Assembly: GCA_004154925.1 (NCBI GenBank)
Contig: QJNS01000204.1
Location: 62,001-126,000, forward strand
Direction: 5' to 3'
DNA length: 64,000 nucleotides
Source of the DNA: Monosporascus cannonballus
Lineage: Eukaryota; Ascomycota; Sordariomycetes; Xylariales
Positions 46,620 through 57,599 of the stretch are shown in pieces; the first letter of the stretch is position 1, and each line of letters starts with the position of its first letter. A program made the translations under genes and the position numbers. Below the pieces are notes generated by a model. That model was not told where the DNA came from. It saw only the letters and a list, made by a program, of their open reading frames with translations, and ran no database searches.

Positions 46620-47345
46620 AATTTGTTCTTAATAATAATTTAGAAACTTTTACGTCCGCATCACTTTTATTTTATATAGAGATTTAATACTTTTAAAAGG
46701 GAATAATCTTATATATTAGATTTCAACAAAATATGCTAATATAGAAAAATCTATTTCTGAAAAAAAAGCTATCCTTTTTACATTACTTTCCTTTAGTTGC
46801 TTCCATTACTTCTATAACTTCTAATACTTTAATATTTTTATACCTCTATATCTATATTATTTCCATTATTTCTATTACTTTTCGTACTTAAGAAATTCGG
46901 AATATCTTCGTTATTATTATAAAAAAACCTTTTTTCGCTGTCCCCGCGGTTTCTGCTGTCCGAATCGCCAGTTCCTTCGAAACTTTTGATTTACTAACGT
47001 CTTAGATTATTATTGAATTAGGGTGGGGGAGAGAATTGGTCTTGATCAATGCGGATAACCATTTTATATCATAATACGGAATGAGATTGTCAAGATGAAG
47101 AACTTAATCCGATTGTATTGTTGGTATTGAACCTCGATAACTGAAGTGACAGAAAACATGATGAGTGGTAATAGCGATGATGATGTCTAGAGATTAAACC
47201 CATGACGAAAAAGAACTTCTTAATATACATGCGAGACACGGGCTTTCTGATCAGCCGAGCCTGATTATGGGTGTAACACCCCGCCCCACTTCATTATTCA
47301 AGCCAATAAATATAGTAGCAAGGCGGTTTTTACTTGTCCAAGCCT
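46620..47345. other. Mixed intergenic stretch, mutated then GC-balanced
   Basis: 46,620-46,990 is AT-rich with TTCCATTACTTCTATAACTT-like pyrimidine repeats (about 46,790-46,890). 47,000-47,345 is GC-balanced and unmutated, ending with TGTAACACCCCGCCCCAC at 47,271, which resembles an LTR start but has no partner in the window. No gene recognised. Confidence 0.4.
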
Positions 47346-47880
47346 AGACGACGCGGAACAGCGTATTATCATTAAACTTTTTAGTATAAGTATTATTAAA
47401 AATCTTAAAAGCCATTTTTATATCTAATTCGGCGTCTCTAGCTATCTTTTCAGAGCAAAGCAACGCTTTAGCGACGTTATTAAGGCCCTTTTTTATCAAT
47501 ATGCCACTATATTCCTTGGTCTTTTTTTTTTTTTGCTACGTTGTCAAATCGTTAGTAGAATACTTGCGAAAGGGTCAGTTTATCCGCCGCGAACTATTAT
47601 TATTAACGAAAATATTTTCGGGTTCGTTAACATAATAATCTCCTTTTTTATTGGCAGTAAATTTTTATAAAAAAACTTGTGATTCTTCAAGAGCGGAATA
47701 AATGGTAGCGCTGGTTTCTTTTTTAAGACCCACAGCTAGCTCGCCTTTAGCTTTAACAGAAAATTCGAATACGGCTTTACAAAGTTTAGCGTACTTTAAG
47801 AGCTTATAACAGAAGGGTTTTGCTTCGGAGTAAGCCTGAGTAACAGTTAATTATTACTATATAGCTTAATATGGGAAATA
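47346..47880 (-). pseudogene. Unrecognised decayed ORF, about 170 codons
   Basis: One minus-strand frame runs from about 47,860 to a stop near 47,346 with three internal stops (TAA, TGA, TAG), all explicable by C-to-T change in CAA, CGA and CAG. It reads FCYKLLKYAKLCKAVFEFSV, then KKETSATIYSALEESQVFL, then KKGDYYVNEPENIFVNNN, then LNNVAKALLCSEKIARDAE. The content is charged and mostly helical, with no signal peptide or membrane segment seen. I do not recognise the family. It is much less mutated than the Gypsy elements and sits beside LTR fragments, so it may be an accessory protein of a transposon. Confidence 0.5.
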
Positions 47881-47900
47881 TTATTAACTTTTAAATAGTT

Positions 47901-48253
47901 GTAATAGCTAGGACATTTAATCAACCATTAAACCTAAGTTGTACGGGTTTATATTAATAGAAGTATTGTAAAAATCTAAGCAATAAATACAATAACGTAT
48001 TACATTTCGTAATATTAAAAGCGTTATAGATACCGATATGTTATTATAGGCTAAAGTTATTTAAACTATGAAAATAATAAGCGTATATATCTTTTTATAG
48101 ATCTCGTTAAATATCTTGGATTATTTCGGATTTTTACCAGATAACTGTATAGATCTCGTTAAATCCCTTGGATTACTTCGGATCCCTATTACGTGGTTTT
48201 GACTCATTTGGGTCCTGTTTTGGTCACTTCGCGACCGTTTCCGAGACTCCTCC
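47901..48253 (-). repeat. Gypsy LTR, variant subfamily, truncated
   Basis: A reversed LTR related to the A/B/K/L family: TGTAATAGCTAGGACA, then CAACCATTAAACCTAAG, then AAGCGTATATATC. In place of the palindromic 34-bp units it has two copies of a unit starting TATAGATCTCGTTAAAT (about 48,097 and 48,151). It ends at GCGACCGTTTCCGAGACTCC, where the Copia-type LTR begins. No internal region is attached, so it is a solo or broken LTR. Confidence 0.7.
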
Positions 48254-48418
48254 TGTCAGCTAGCTGGGGGGTGCGGAGCGCTCCCCATATACGGAAAGGT
48301 CCCATACTGATCGGCTCATATATGTTCCGTGGCTAAGCTACTTAAAGTTGTACGCGTGCGATAGCACCTACAACTTAGCTGAAGAGAACAACACAACTGA
48401 TGTCCCCTATATCGGACA
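48254..48418 (+). repeat. Copia LTR of the G family (165 bp), little mutated
   Basis: TGTCAGCTAGCTGGGGG to CCCTATATCGGACA aligns over its whole length with the reverse complement of the G LTRs, including CATATACGGAA and CATATATGTTCCG. Flanks are CCTCC and AGTTT, so no duplication is visible. It may be the 5' LTR of a lost element or a rearranged solo LTR. Confidence 0.75.
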
Positions 48419-49860
48419 AGTTTTCCTATATTTCGGGTTTAGCCCTGGAAATCTGGAGGTCTTTATCCTAACCGAAGCCATTCGCTTCCTTTAAAGCAAA
48501 CCATACCTACGTTTTTTTCTAAAAGCACGTATATTTATTTTTCACTTGTTTCCTTATTACGATAATCCCCGTAACGTTTAACTCCTTGATTACGGCTTAA
48601 TAGCCACGTTCCTTAATCCCATAATTCGGCGTACTAAGCCCTTAATTAATTTGTTTTTGATATGCTTCAAAGGTACCATTACCTTATATGGGGTCCACGA
48701 ACACCGCCTGTACGGTGGCGTGCTCTGGGATTCGTTCGGGCCTTGGCTCTTTTGCGAAGGCTTAGGATCGACAAGAACCCTTGGAATTTCAGTATGACGC
48801 TGTCGGGTACAGACAGTGATCGATGAGCCCGGAGGGCTTTCTGCCCGCGCTTGCGTTAATAGAATAACAGCCATATTAAGAATAAGGTATAGCTTTTTTC
48901 GCGAAAACTTCGAAGTCAGGAAGCCCTGTTACTAATCGTTAAATTTGTATGGAAAATTAGGCTACCCTATAAGTGTTATCCCATATCCTTCATCTTCCGA
49001 ACGAGTTGAAGCCCTCCCAGTTAACATACCCTCGATTCCTTTTCCAATACGTCATGAATAAAGGTGTCATCATATATATCAAGAAACGGTGACGATTTAA
49101 CTATATCACGAAGCAACAGGGCTAATTGGAGCCGAAGCCCGTTCGTTAAAATCAGCCGACTGAAGCCAAACTCAAAACAGTGGAGAATTCAGCTTCAGCA
49201 GTTCCACTTCTGTCCTGCTGAACGACAGGGTTGGCACGGGCCTTAAGAATCAGTCTCTGAAAGTTTGCGAACTGGTCCTTAGTATCAAGGACGGTCGATA
49301 CAGCAGCTCACTGGTTGTTGAAGTTAGGCCCCAAGAAAGCTTCTCAGCCGGGAAGCCAAAGTCTCCCGAATGGTCGCCTCCAAAGTCAGATTCGGAAAGC
49401 TGCTGCATAAAGGGGCTGTTCTCTCTTGGCAAATGACGATATGTAACTCGATCGTTCGCCTAATGTCCCCTACCCACTTCCTGAATTTACCCACTTCTTA
49501 AATCGGTCCACAACACCGAATACGAGGGTATCACCAATAACACTCTTTAATATTTTAACGAAAACGGTATATTTTTGCTTTATTCTAATTACCACTGAAA
49601 TAGCATGTCCTCTATTGGTATACGATTGATTTCCATAGCCCTCTTCAATTATCTCAGCTAGCTTAGACCTTTGCTGGCTCGTTTCTATTTTGGATATACT
49701 TTTATGTACTACGCCAAGGCGCTAAAATTAACCAATCAAATAGCGTATCCCCGTAATAAGCCAGCGAGGCCTAAGTTAAAGTTGCGCAAAAACGCTTTCG
49801 TTCTGTATTTTTCTTTATAAAATAACCGATTTTTTTTATTTTTGCAACTAATTTAAATCG
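48419..49860. other. GC-balanced stretch, no gene recognised
   Basis: Mostly unmutated sequence following the Copia-type LTR. The longest frames are 48,590-48,874 (-, 94 codons, ending KGLVRRIMGLRNVAIKP), 49,064-49,246 (+) and 49,250-49,432 (-). None has a motif I recognise. The first could be transposon-derived. The last 250 bp become AT-rich. Confidence 0.4.
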
Positions 49861-50640
49861 AATAATTTTTATTTTTTTAATATACGTTAAATAAAAGCTT
49901 TTACGCGTATAGGAATTTTTTCAAATTTTTTCGATAAAGATTAGGGCTAATATGGTTAAGTTGAAATTTAGGAAATTTACCGACCGTAACGCTTTTATGG
50001 TTACGAAAGCGTAAATACCGCGTACATCATTTTGTTATGGGCCGTCTAAGGGTAATTCAGCATAAGAAAGCCCGTCTAGCTATGCTTTTGCCCGTACGGG
50101 CTATCGTTATTACGTTGCAGTTATAAGAAAATTGGGGGCAGCCAAATCCGGAACGCCTTTATGGCTGCAACATAACTAATTTAAGTCCAATAAATTTGGT
50201 ATTTAATATACTTATCGAATATAAATTAATATATATATAGGAATTATTTCAATTTTTTTGGGTTAAATTTGGGGCCGATACGGCTAAGTTTAGGTTTGGG
50301 AAATGGGCGACCGTAACACCCTTACAGCTGCAACAGCATAATTACCGGTCGTATCATTGTGCGCCGGGTTTCCCTAGTATATTCAATGTGGGAAAAGCCC
50401 GTCCAGCATTTTTTTTGCCCGTACGGATTGTCGTTATTACGTCGCAGCCATAAGAAGGTTGGGGGCAGCCAAGTCCGGGACGCCCTTATGGCTGCGACGC
50501 AGCAACCATAACCCATACGGACAAAAGCATAGCCAAACGGGTTTCTCCCATACTGAATTACCCTTAAAAGGCCCATAACAAAATGTTATATACGGTGGGC
50601 GCGTTATTGCGGCCGTAAGGGCGTTCCGGTTGGAAGGTAT
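49860..50640. repeat. Cluster of two direct and one inverted copies of a 300-bp repeat
   Basis: Two direct copies (about 49,860-50,175 and 50,180-50,490) share GGCTAA-type leaders, GACCGTAAC, CCCGTACGG, ATCGTTATTACGT and TTGGGGGCAGCCAA, then end with TTATGGCTGC. A third copy (about 50,490-50,640) is inverted: the complement of its end reads TTTTGTTATGGGCCTTTTAA like 50,030. Short inverted pairs (GCAGCCATAAG/CTTATGGCTGC) occur inside. No coding potential. It looks like non-autonomous element ends inserted into one another. Confidence 0.65.
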
Positions 50641-50799
50641 GTACTAATCCAAAATTTTTATTTCTTTTTTTAATATCTCCACTAATTTAACCCCGATTTA
50701 GAAATTATATATACGGTTTAAAAGCTTTTTTAAAGCTTTATATAATATTAATTTTTGTTATTTTTCTATTATTTTTTATTATTATTTTATTTATAAGTT

Positions 50800-51000
50800 T
50801 TTAAAATAATTTTTGAAAAATTTATATGGAAACGTATCAAACAGAGCTAAAAAATCATAACTTGCCATCAGGCCTTATTTTGGAGGATTTGTTATTTTTT
50901 ATGGGGTTTTCCAAATTTGGTTAGCGTGGTACTAAAAGCTACTTAGCCACAGCTGCGCCGTAGGCGCAGCCGCAACCTCCAAAATAGGGCCTGATTCTAA
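50800..51000. mobile_element. MITE-like derivative of the PiggyBac-like element
   Basis: ATCAGGCCTTATTTTGGAGG at 50,867-50,886 and CCTCCAAAATAGGGCCTGAT at 50,977-50,996 are inverted copies about 90 bp apart. The left part aligns with 31,900-32,010. The right part, with hairpin GCTGCGCCGTAGGCGCAGC (50,952-50,970), aligns with 34,230-34,276. So the two ends of the larger element are present without its coding region. No clear target duplication was found. Confidence 0.6.
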
Positions 51001-52640
51001 TGAGGTAACCCTTTAAGAAGTCTTTCGTATGCTGTTGTTCGTACCTTTTAGCGGAAGCCTTCGTAACTTTCTTAGCTTCCATAATTTGTTTAATCTCAGG
51101 GAATGTATCGTTAGGGTCCCTGGTTATTACAGTACGCCCTTAAGGCTTTAAAGCTTTTAGTTGTTTTTTTAGATCTTATTTATTATGGCGTAAAATGTCG
51201 TTTTTAACGGACTTAAGGTTAAAAGACTTGGAGGCCTTTTTGAACAGGGTGCGAATATTGCGAAGAGTAGCGACTTTTTACGAATTAATGGCCAGGAGCT
51301 AATCCTGGACGTTTTTGCCCTTTTTGGGCGTATATTATACTGTGGAACACCTTTTAAGGAAGTTTATTGGCTCCGGGGTTTGTTAGCGCGGGAAGTTCCT
51401 AATTATTTTCGGATACCGGAACGGTTTATTCGCGTTAAATGGCGAAATACCTGTCGCCCTAAAGCCCGAATATATATTTCAGGAGTTAAAGGTTTTTTTT
51501 TAAAAAATTTCGCGATACGTTTTTAAGAAACGTTATTTATGAATAAGAATTAAAGTTGCGAAAAAGCTGAAGCCCATTATATCTTTATAATAATATTATT
51601 TTAATATAACGAATAATCCCGATATTAAATAGTTGTATAATATAGAAGCTGTATAAGGGTATATATAAGCAACGTACCTTATTTCTTTTATATTCAGCCA
51701 TAAATTCGGTCGTAATATGGGTAATATGTTAATTTAGAATAAAAAGCCTCTAGTCGCCAGGATATACAAGCTTCGTTTCGGGAAAATAAATTTTCCGAAA
51801 TTATTTAAGGGCGATCTTAGCGTTATTCCAGCCCGTTTTGCTAAAAGTATATTTCTATTCAGGAAAATAGCACGGGAACTATTGTCTCTAAAAGGTAAAA
51901 CCGGTAAAAATTATTACGGGTGTTAGCCGTCGCCCGTTAGCCGTAATAACTTCGATTATCGTTACCCAAATTATCGCTTCGGAAACTTTTCGAGATTTAT
52001 GTTTCGTAAGGACGCTTCCAATTATCCTCCCCTTTTTGGATTTACCTTTTTGTATGTTTATCTCGTTTATATTTACGATATTTTCGTCCTTAATCTTTAG
52101 CTTGCGGACGATAACTTTGTACCGTTATTGGAAATCTCGGATTTTATTAGGGAGGTTAAAGGACGCGCGGGAAGCTTCGAAAGACTTTTGTAACTTTTTT
52201 TGGAACGTTGGTGTGAGATAACGAAGGTGCGACGCTAGCCACAATACCAAAAGATCAGCAATTCCAAACCCCCAATTGGGGTTTGGACACCTTAATCCAC
52301 CTTATAAGGACTAGCTCTGCATATCATCACAGTTGGGTACCGGCTGATAAAGCGTTTAACCTAATACTTCCCAAAAGAATAGGTACTTTTATTTGTTTGG
52401 TTGATATATTCTGCCATTTAACGTATTTCGAAGTCGTACGGCGTCCTCCCATTAGTTTTTTCGTCCAATATCCATTTTACCAGTTTGTTTTCTTGCAAAG
52501 GGCTAAGGATTCGTTAATACTGATAACCTTGGGCGTGCGGTTTTGCACTTTTTTTCCGCGTAAACAGGGCGCTTTCTGCTACACCCCATTTGTTAACCGT
52601 TGCCTTTTGCTAAGCGCCCGCAGCAACTTCTGCTAAGGCC
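51000..52640 (-). pseudogene. Second pogo/Tigger-like transposase (J), weakly mutated
   Basis: Minus-strand reading from right to left. The helix-turn-helix part near 52,300-52,640 reads KLVKWILDEKTNGRTPYDFE and NKSTYSFGKYQVKRFISRYP. The first catalytic motif NINEINIQKGKSKKG near 52,050 has Asn for Asp. VITANGRRLTPVIIFTGF is near 51,900-51,960 and the second catalytic motif LFILNQHITHI near 51,740 has Asn for Asp. The tail at 51,010-51,430 has INFLKRCSTVYYTPKKGK and SFNLKSVKNDILRHNKQDLK. It is a different subfamily from H. Plus-strand frames 52,036-52,221 and 52,283-52,636 are its shadows. Ends are unclear: 52,661-52,685 resembles the inverted motif of 50,977. Confidence 0.75.
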
Positions 52641-52728
52641 TGTTAGGTGCGATACTCATAATCAGGTCCCATCCCAAATTGGAGCTTCAGAAACCTTGTG
52701 TGGGTTGAGTTATTGGGGAATGTTGTTA

Positions 52729-53078
52729 TGTTACGACCTGACAAGCCACGGCCTCCAGAAACGGTCGCAGTAGAGAAGGCCAAGAAAATTATGTAAATTA
52801 GGTCACGTGACGGATCACTAACTTACTGATGGTAAGCCAGTAAGCCGGATCACCAGCTTACTGATGGTAAGCCAATAAGCCAAAAAGATATATACGCTTA
52901 TTATTTTCATAATTTAAATAATTTCAGTTCATAATAATAATTTATTACTTAAGGCACTTTTGGTATTACGAAACGTAATACGTTACTATATTTATTGTTC
53001 AGATTTCCACGATATTTCTATTAATATAAACCCGTCGACTTAAGGTTTAATAATTAGTTAAACCGCTTAGCCGTTATA
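52729..53078 (+). repeat. 5' LTR of L (350 bp, internal deletion)
   Basis: TGTTACGACCTGACAAGCC to GCTTAGCCGTTATA. It is about 40 bp shorter than its relatives because of a deletion near 52,935-52,965. The first half is little mutated and has two palindromic CTTACTGATGGTAAG units. Confidence 0.9.
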
Positions 53079-53157
53079 CGTTACAAGTTTTTGTTCAGTA
53101 ATACCGTTAAACTTTAAACAATATTTAACATTGTTAAAATGTCGACCAGCGCTTAGG
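53079..53157 (+). other. Leader of L next to the LTR, with small palindrome
   Basis: CGTTACAAGTTTTTGTTCAG is the start of the internal region and the expected primer-binding position, but I could not match it to a tRNA. AACAAT-ATTTAAC-ATTGTT (about 53,120-53,140) is a perfect 6-bp stem, also present in B (39,440) and, inverted, in K and C. TTAGG at 53,153-53,157 is the left duplication of K. Confidence 0.6.
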
Positions 53158-53543
53158 TGTGACGAGCTATGCGGTTTAACCAACTATTAAACCTTAAGTC
53201 GACGGGTTTATGTTGGCAGGAATATCGTGGAAATCTGAGCAATAAATATAGTAACGTATCACGTCTCGTAATGCTAAAGGTGCCTTAGGTAACGATATTA
53301 TATTGCAAGCTAAAGTTATTTAAACTATGAAAATAATAAGCGTATATATCTTTCTGGCTTACTGGTTTACCATTAGTAAGCTAATAATCTGGTTTATTAA
53401 ATTACCATTAATAAATTAATGATCCGGTTTACTAGCTTACCATCAGTAAGTTGGTGATCCGTTACGTAATCTGTTCCATATAATTTTCTTGGCCTGTTTT
53501 GCTACGACCGTTTCCGGAGGCCGTAATTTGTTAAGTCGTAACA
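53158..53543 (-). repeat. LTR of K (left, 3' in sense)
   Basis: 386 bp from TGTGACGAGCTATGCGG to TTAAGTCGTAACA. It keeps CGACGGGTTTATGTTGGCAG and much CpA/TpG, so it is clearly less mutated than its partner at 59,453. Confidence 0.92.
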
Positions 53544-54189
53544 TAATTTCTCCTTTTTTAAAATTTTGCCTTTAAAATTTCTTTTCTTCTAGTAAGTTTT
53601 TCCGCATATCTTTAATATATTTTCCGATATATTTAAACCTTATTTCGGCAAATCCGAATAATAACTTACTTTAATTAATTAAATTAAATTCAAAAATTTT
53701 AATATAATACCTTATTTATTTTATTCCGTTTAATAATTTAATTATTAAATAATAAACGGTATTTTTTGTTATAAGGAATATGTTCGCCGAAGTCGTCCAT
53801 ACGATAAAACGTGAATCCCCGTTTCCATAATTAATCGGCACATTATAAAATCGAAAAAATTAAAAGAAAAAAAATTAAAAGCCGAAAAATCTGTATCCAA
53901 GATTTTTGTACGTTTTTTTCATATATGTTATTAACGTTAATACTATTAATCCCAAAGTACAAAATTTATTAATCGTATTTTTTAATTTTTAAACGATTTT
54001 AATAATTTTACGTAATTAAAATTAAAATTTATAATCGAAATATAAATATTAAATAATATAAATGTTATTAATTGGATTACAGTAAATTAAGGATTTTTTT
54101 TGATCATATAAATTAAAATACCATTATTTCGGGTAATTTCGTTATTATTAATAAAAATTATTTCAGAGGTATTCAACGTTAATAAGCCT

Positions 54190-57100
54190 TTTAGCAAATT
54201 CCTAGGTATTTTCAGAATTTAAATATTTTTTCAACTTAATTAAATATTAAATAAATCCGTTTTATTTTCGTATATTGAAAATCTTTTTTATTTCATATAT
54301 TTATTCGTTTTCCATTTTCATATTATCTTATATTATATATACCTTAGTCGTATTTGTTATGAACATAAATAAAAATATATAAAAAATTAAATAGAATTTA
54401 ACTTTTAGTAAAACCTTTAATTAATAATTATTTTTTAAGATTTTTTTACCAATTTTATATAAACCGATATATTTAATATTAAATTTTTTACTAAATCTTT
54501 TTGTTCAAATATTTTTAATGACAAAATATATTATTTTCCCTTTTTCGAAAATTAATTTGTTTAACTTTTTTTAATTATAATATTTATTTATTTAATTCCG
54601 TACGAATTTTAATTTTATTTTTACTTCCTTATATAATTATGGTAATTATTTTAATATAAAATTTGTTTTAATATTAATTAAATCGTTATCGTGTATGTCT
54701 TTGTAAATTTCTGAAATGAAATTAAAATTTGCATTTACAGATATTATTTTAATACTTTTCTGATAACTAATATTATAAATTAATTATACGATTAATAATA
54801 TTTTAACCTAATTATTTTATTCGTAATTAGTATAATATTATAAATAAATATCTAAAATTTATTTTATTTATTTTATTTATTTATCCGTCTAAGGCCTAAA
54901 TACATTAAATAACTTATAATTTAAGCCGATTTATACCATTAAATCTTGCCAAAACTTAAATACGAATATTAATTCTTTATTTAATATAATTTTCATAAAT
55001 AATCCGTATATATTGAAAATATATTTAAAAAAAAATATATGCTGTTATTTAATATTTATATCCTTATAATATAGTAAAAAATAAAGAAATTTCGTAAATT
55101 GATCGACGATTACGAAAATATTATTATAATATATTTCTATAATTAAATTTTCTAATATAAAGAATTTAATAATAAAATCGAATATAATTAAATATTATAA
55201 TTATTTTACGATTAATAATAATTATAATTTTGCGTATAGCTTATATCGTTAAATCTTTATTTTGGCGTAAATATCGTATTATTATATAATTTTCTGTACC
55301 GTTAATTTTATTTTAAAAAAGAAATATATCCGTTAAAAGTATTTTAAGATTTTGAAAATCTTTAAATATCTATATAATTAATATTCGTATATTTTTCGTA
55401 TTAAACTTTTTTAATATTTTTCTGGAACTTATATTTGATCCTTTTTTGGTTTTTTAGAAAACCGTTATTATACTGTTAGATTTTCTAATACATATTATTA
55501 GGTACTGCCCGAATTATCGTAATTTGTCGTAAATATAAATATTTTTTATAATAAGGTTAAAAATTATATAGTTAATTTTACCTAATTTTCTTTTAAGGTT
55601 TAGCCGCTTATTTAAGATATTTACTTTATTATCTTCTAAATTTTCCTTATAAATAATAACGAAACCGAAATTCGCCAATTTTTCCGCATAACGAAATTAT
55701 TATTTTATAAACTCCTTAATCGTAATAAATCGGGTAAAATTTTAATAATCTGGATAAACCTTAACCTGGTACAAATTTCCCTTTAGAAAATACTTAAACT
55801 TTCAAAATACCATAACAATGGCCATAAAATCTTTATTTAAAATATTATAATTAAGTTTAGCTCCTTTTAATTTGTACGAAAAAAATGCAATAAAGTACAA
55901 TTTGCCTTAATTATTTCGTTATCCGATTATTATATTTAATATGTAATCCGAAATATCGGTTTTTAACTTAACGAAACGATTTAAATTATACATAATTAAT
56001 ACTGATTCGCTGGTAATCGCATCCTTAATATCTTGAAATGTTTTTTTCGTATTTGGCGTTTATTTGAATTCTTTCTTTTTTCGTAAAATTCTTTAAAAAT
56101 ATAATTATTTTATTAAAGTTTCGAATAAATTTCCTGTAATAATTAGCGAATCCAAGAAATACCTATATTTCCTTAATTATCGTTAATATTTATTATTTTA
56201 TAATTATGACGATTTTTTAAGGTTTATTCTAATATGTTTTAAAGTAATCATGTATCTCAAATATTCTATTTTCTATATATGGAATTAATTCTTTTTATGT
56301 TAATAAATAACCTTATATCTTATAAAGTTTAAAGAATTATATAAACGTATTTTACGTATACTTTTTTTATTTTTAAAAAAATAAGAATGTCGTCGAAATA
56401 ATAAATAACGAAAACATTAAGGTATTTTAGTAATACATAATTAATTATTTGCTTAAAAGTTATTAATACGTTCGTATATCTCATTAATATAATCAAATAT
56501 TTAAATAATCCGTATTTTGTCGTAAAAATCATTTTTTATTCGTATCCTTTTTTATTCTTAATAAGTTTATATTTATTTTTAAAATCGAATGTTATAAATT
56601 TTTTATTTCCGTAAAATCAGTTTTTTAGTTCCGTAGTTCAGGATAATAATATTCAATCTTTAATAATAATATTGTTTAATTGCCGATAATTAACCATAAA
56701 TCGTAATTTCTTATTTCTTTAATACCAAAAATATTAGATATCTTATTAATAATTTCGAAAGTTAAATTTATTCTTTTCATAACCGATCTTCCAGGTATTT
56801 TTTAAAAATACGTAATTCGTTTCCATTAAATTTATAAATAAGGTAAAACTTTGTCGAAAATCCTTTTTTAAAGATTATGTCATTAATTTATTCGTTATAT
56901 TCTAGTAATTTCGTATTAAGTTTTTTCTTAAAGAACTGCTTATATATATAGTATTATGGTAACATATTAATTAAATTCTTTAACTTCTGGAATTACTGTT
57001 CTTATTATTTTAGATCGTTATTTAATTACCTTAATTTCGCTTTAATAATAATAATAATACGTTGTATTTTTCTTTATTTCCTATTTTTCTTTGCATTTTA

Positions 57101-57500
57101 TTTCTTTAGGTAATAAAGTTTCTATTATATTTTTATGCCTCCAATCGTCGTTATTATTAATCGAATATTAAAATCTTAATTTCTTTTTTTTCGTTTATTA
57201 ATAAGAAATAAAATAAATTTTATTTAATTAATTCTGCCGTTAATTAAAATTTCGCATTAACGTATTTATAATAATCTTAAAATCATATCGTAATTTCTAA
57301 ATAAAATAATCTCGAAATAATTAATTTTACGTATAAACTTTCTATTATCGTAAACGAATTCCTAATTTTCGGCATTCGTCGTTATATAAGGTTTTAACTT
57401 ATATTTTCATAATAATTTAAACGTATTAACTATATCAGGTACAATATAATTTCCGCCCAGCACTCCGTAATTTATTATTACAATATATTAATACGTTTTA
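54190..57500 (-). pseudogene. pol: Broken pol of K
   Basis: Minus-strand remains: protease near 57,400-57,500; RT with an intact YFDD box in an open stretch at 56,329-56,532 (VFVIYYFDDILIFLKIKK, box at 56,389-56,403); RNase H near 55,600-56,000; integrase near 54,500-55,500; chromodomain near 54,190-54,330. Preservation of both catalytic Asp at the RT box contrasts with B, D, E and F. Many TAA/TAG elsewhere make it non-functional. Confidence 0.82.
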
Positions 57501-57599
57501 ATTCGTAGATCCAAAATAATAAAGTCGTTAACGTTTCCTATCGTTACGTTTAAAACCTTTTTCGGAAATTCTTTTTAATTTCTTTAGGTTTCGTCATTC

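Larger units (their letters stand above)
38224..46620 (+). mobile_element. PIF/Harbinger-like DNA transposon remnant, split by Gypsy B
   Basis: Transposase sequence before 39,010 and after 45,695 joins into one Harbinger-type protein when Gypsy B and one CGTAA are removed. A second small insert (45,770-45,878) also interrupts it. The left part (38,224-38,440) is mixed in composition and no terminal repeat was recognised; the right part fades out near 46,600. The element predates B. Confidence 0.72.

Noticed and set aside
47271..47345. LTR start, suggested by TGTAACACCCCGCCCC
   Set aside because: No second copy, no matching CA end and no duplication within the window.
52283..52636. 117-codon plus-strand ORF
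   Set aside because: Antisense of the helix-turn-helix part of pogo-like transposase J.
50977..52685. Terminal inverted repeats of pogo element J at these two points
   Set aside because: The right motif matches only partly, and the left motif is better explained as the end of the short element 50,800-51,000. No TA duplication could be placed.
53079..53100. tRNA primer-binding site or self-priming site of the A/B/K/L family
   Set aside because: I could not match CGTTACAAGTTTTTGTTC to a tRNA 3' end or to the LTR with confidence.
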